Assembly: GCA_023488865.1 (NCBI GenBank) | Contig: JAMDDG010000251.1 | Coordinates: 1 to 13,524 of the forward strand | DNA length: 13,524 bases | Source of the DNA: Bacteroidota bacterium | GTDB lineage: Bacteria > Bacteroidota > Bacteroidia > Bacteroidales > Prolixibacteraceae | Direction of reading: 5' to 3' | Part shown: piece by piece, positions 13,414-13,524 of the stretch | Layout: each line of letters begins with the position of its first letter | Position numbering within the stretch: the first letter of the stretch is position 1 | The notes under the pieces: generated by a model | What the model saw: the letters and a program-made list of their open reading frames with translations, nothing else | Databases searched by the model: none | Told to the model about the DNA's origin: nothing | Program-made: the position numbers and the translations under genes

Positions 13414-13487
13414 TAAACCTGGGGTTATACCGCGAAGCGGTTAAATATTATTAGCCTGGGGTGGAGCGTAGCGGAACCCCGGGTAAG
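13414..13487. repeat. REP-like inverted-repeat element after the GNAT gene
   Basis: CCTGGGGT occurs at 13418-13425 and 13455-13462, and ACCCCGGG lies at 13476-13483. Either CCTGGGGT copy can pair with the latter, giving alternative hairpins of about 8 bp with one G-T pair. Between them ACCGC-GAA-GCGGT (13429-13441) forms a small stem-loop, and GGAGCGTAGCGGA fills the inner loop. The compact nested layout resembles dispersed REP elements. The 204 bases after the GNAT stop hold no supportable gene; this element may also stop transcription, although no T-run follows it. Confidence 0.6.
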
Positions 13488-13524
13488 AGAATGTGGCAAT
13501 TAAAAATCAAAATATAAACAGATG

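Noticed and set aside
13522..13524. ATG as the last three bases, possibly the start of an arginine gene such as argG
   Set aside because: Position downstream of argR-GNAT makes this tempting, but no codon follows, so a gene cannot be supported.

Overview
The window comes from a Bacteroidota chromosome, most likely a Bacteroidales/Marinilabiliales-type organism (the rank below phylum is a guess). The evidence is a SusC/SusD pair with FecR-type anti-sigma and ECF sigma genes, several matches to the phylum's promoter -7 motif TAnnTTTG, and the absence of clear Shine-Dalgarno sequences. No tRNA, rRNA, CRISPR array, transposase or phage gene is visible.

Left part (1-6968, all minus strand). Read in transcription order this is: ECF sigma factor, FecR-like anti-sigma factor, SusC-like TonB-dependent transporter with an N-terminal STN signalling domain, and SusD-like surface lipoprotein (its C-terminus runs off the left edge). 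This is a self-contained trans-envelope signalling and nutrient-uptake module. The transporter binds its ligand and its STN domain contacts the periplasmic part of FecR. FecR then releases or activates the sigma factor, which transcribes the transporter genes. No degradative enzyme lies in the window, so the substrate cannot be named. The sigma gene has a TTG start and contains no Met codon. It is separated from fecR by a terminator-like palindrome and a 20-bp tandem duplication.

Middle part (7109-11575, minus strand). carA and carB encode the two subunits of glutamine-dependent carbamoyl-phosphate synthetase. The 159-bp gap between them holds two copies of a 53-bp repeat, each centred on a palindrome. 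Both subunits contain stretches that resemble animal CPS1/CAD more than the E. coli enzyme.

Right part (11576-13524). The 522-bp divergent region between carA and argR contains a good promoter for each direction, an 18-bp ARG box (17/18 match to the E. coli consensus) on the argR leader, a weaker ARG-like site beside the carA promoter, an attenuator-like leader with two mutually exclusive hairpins and a five-codon reading frame starting Met-Arg, and REP-like palindromes. argR (TTG start) is followed by a GNAT acyltransferase with a C-terminal CxxC...CxC cluster, probably the N-acylglutamate synthase that starts arginine synthesis in this phylum. The region therefore looks like an arginine/carbamoyl-phosphate regulon under ArgR control and possibly leader control. 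The last 204 bases hold only repeats and end on an ATG that could start the next gene.
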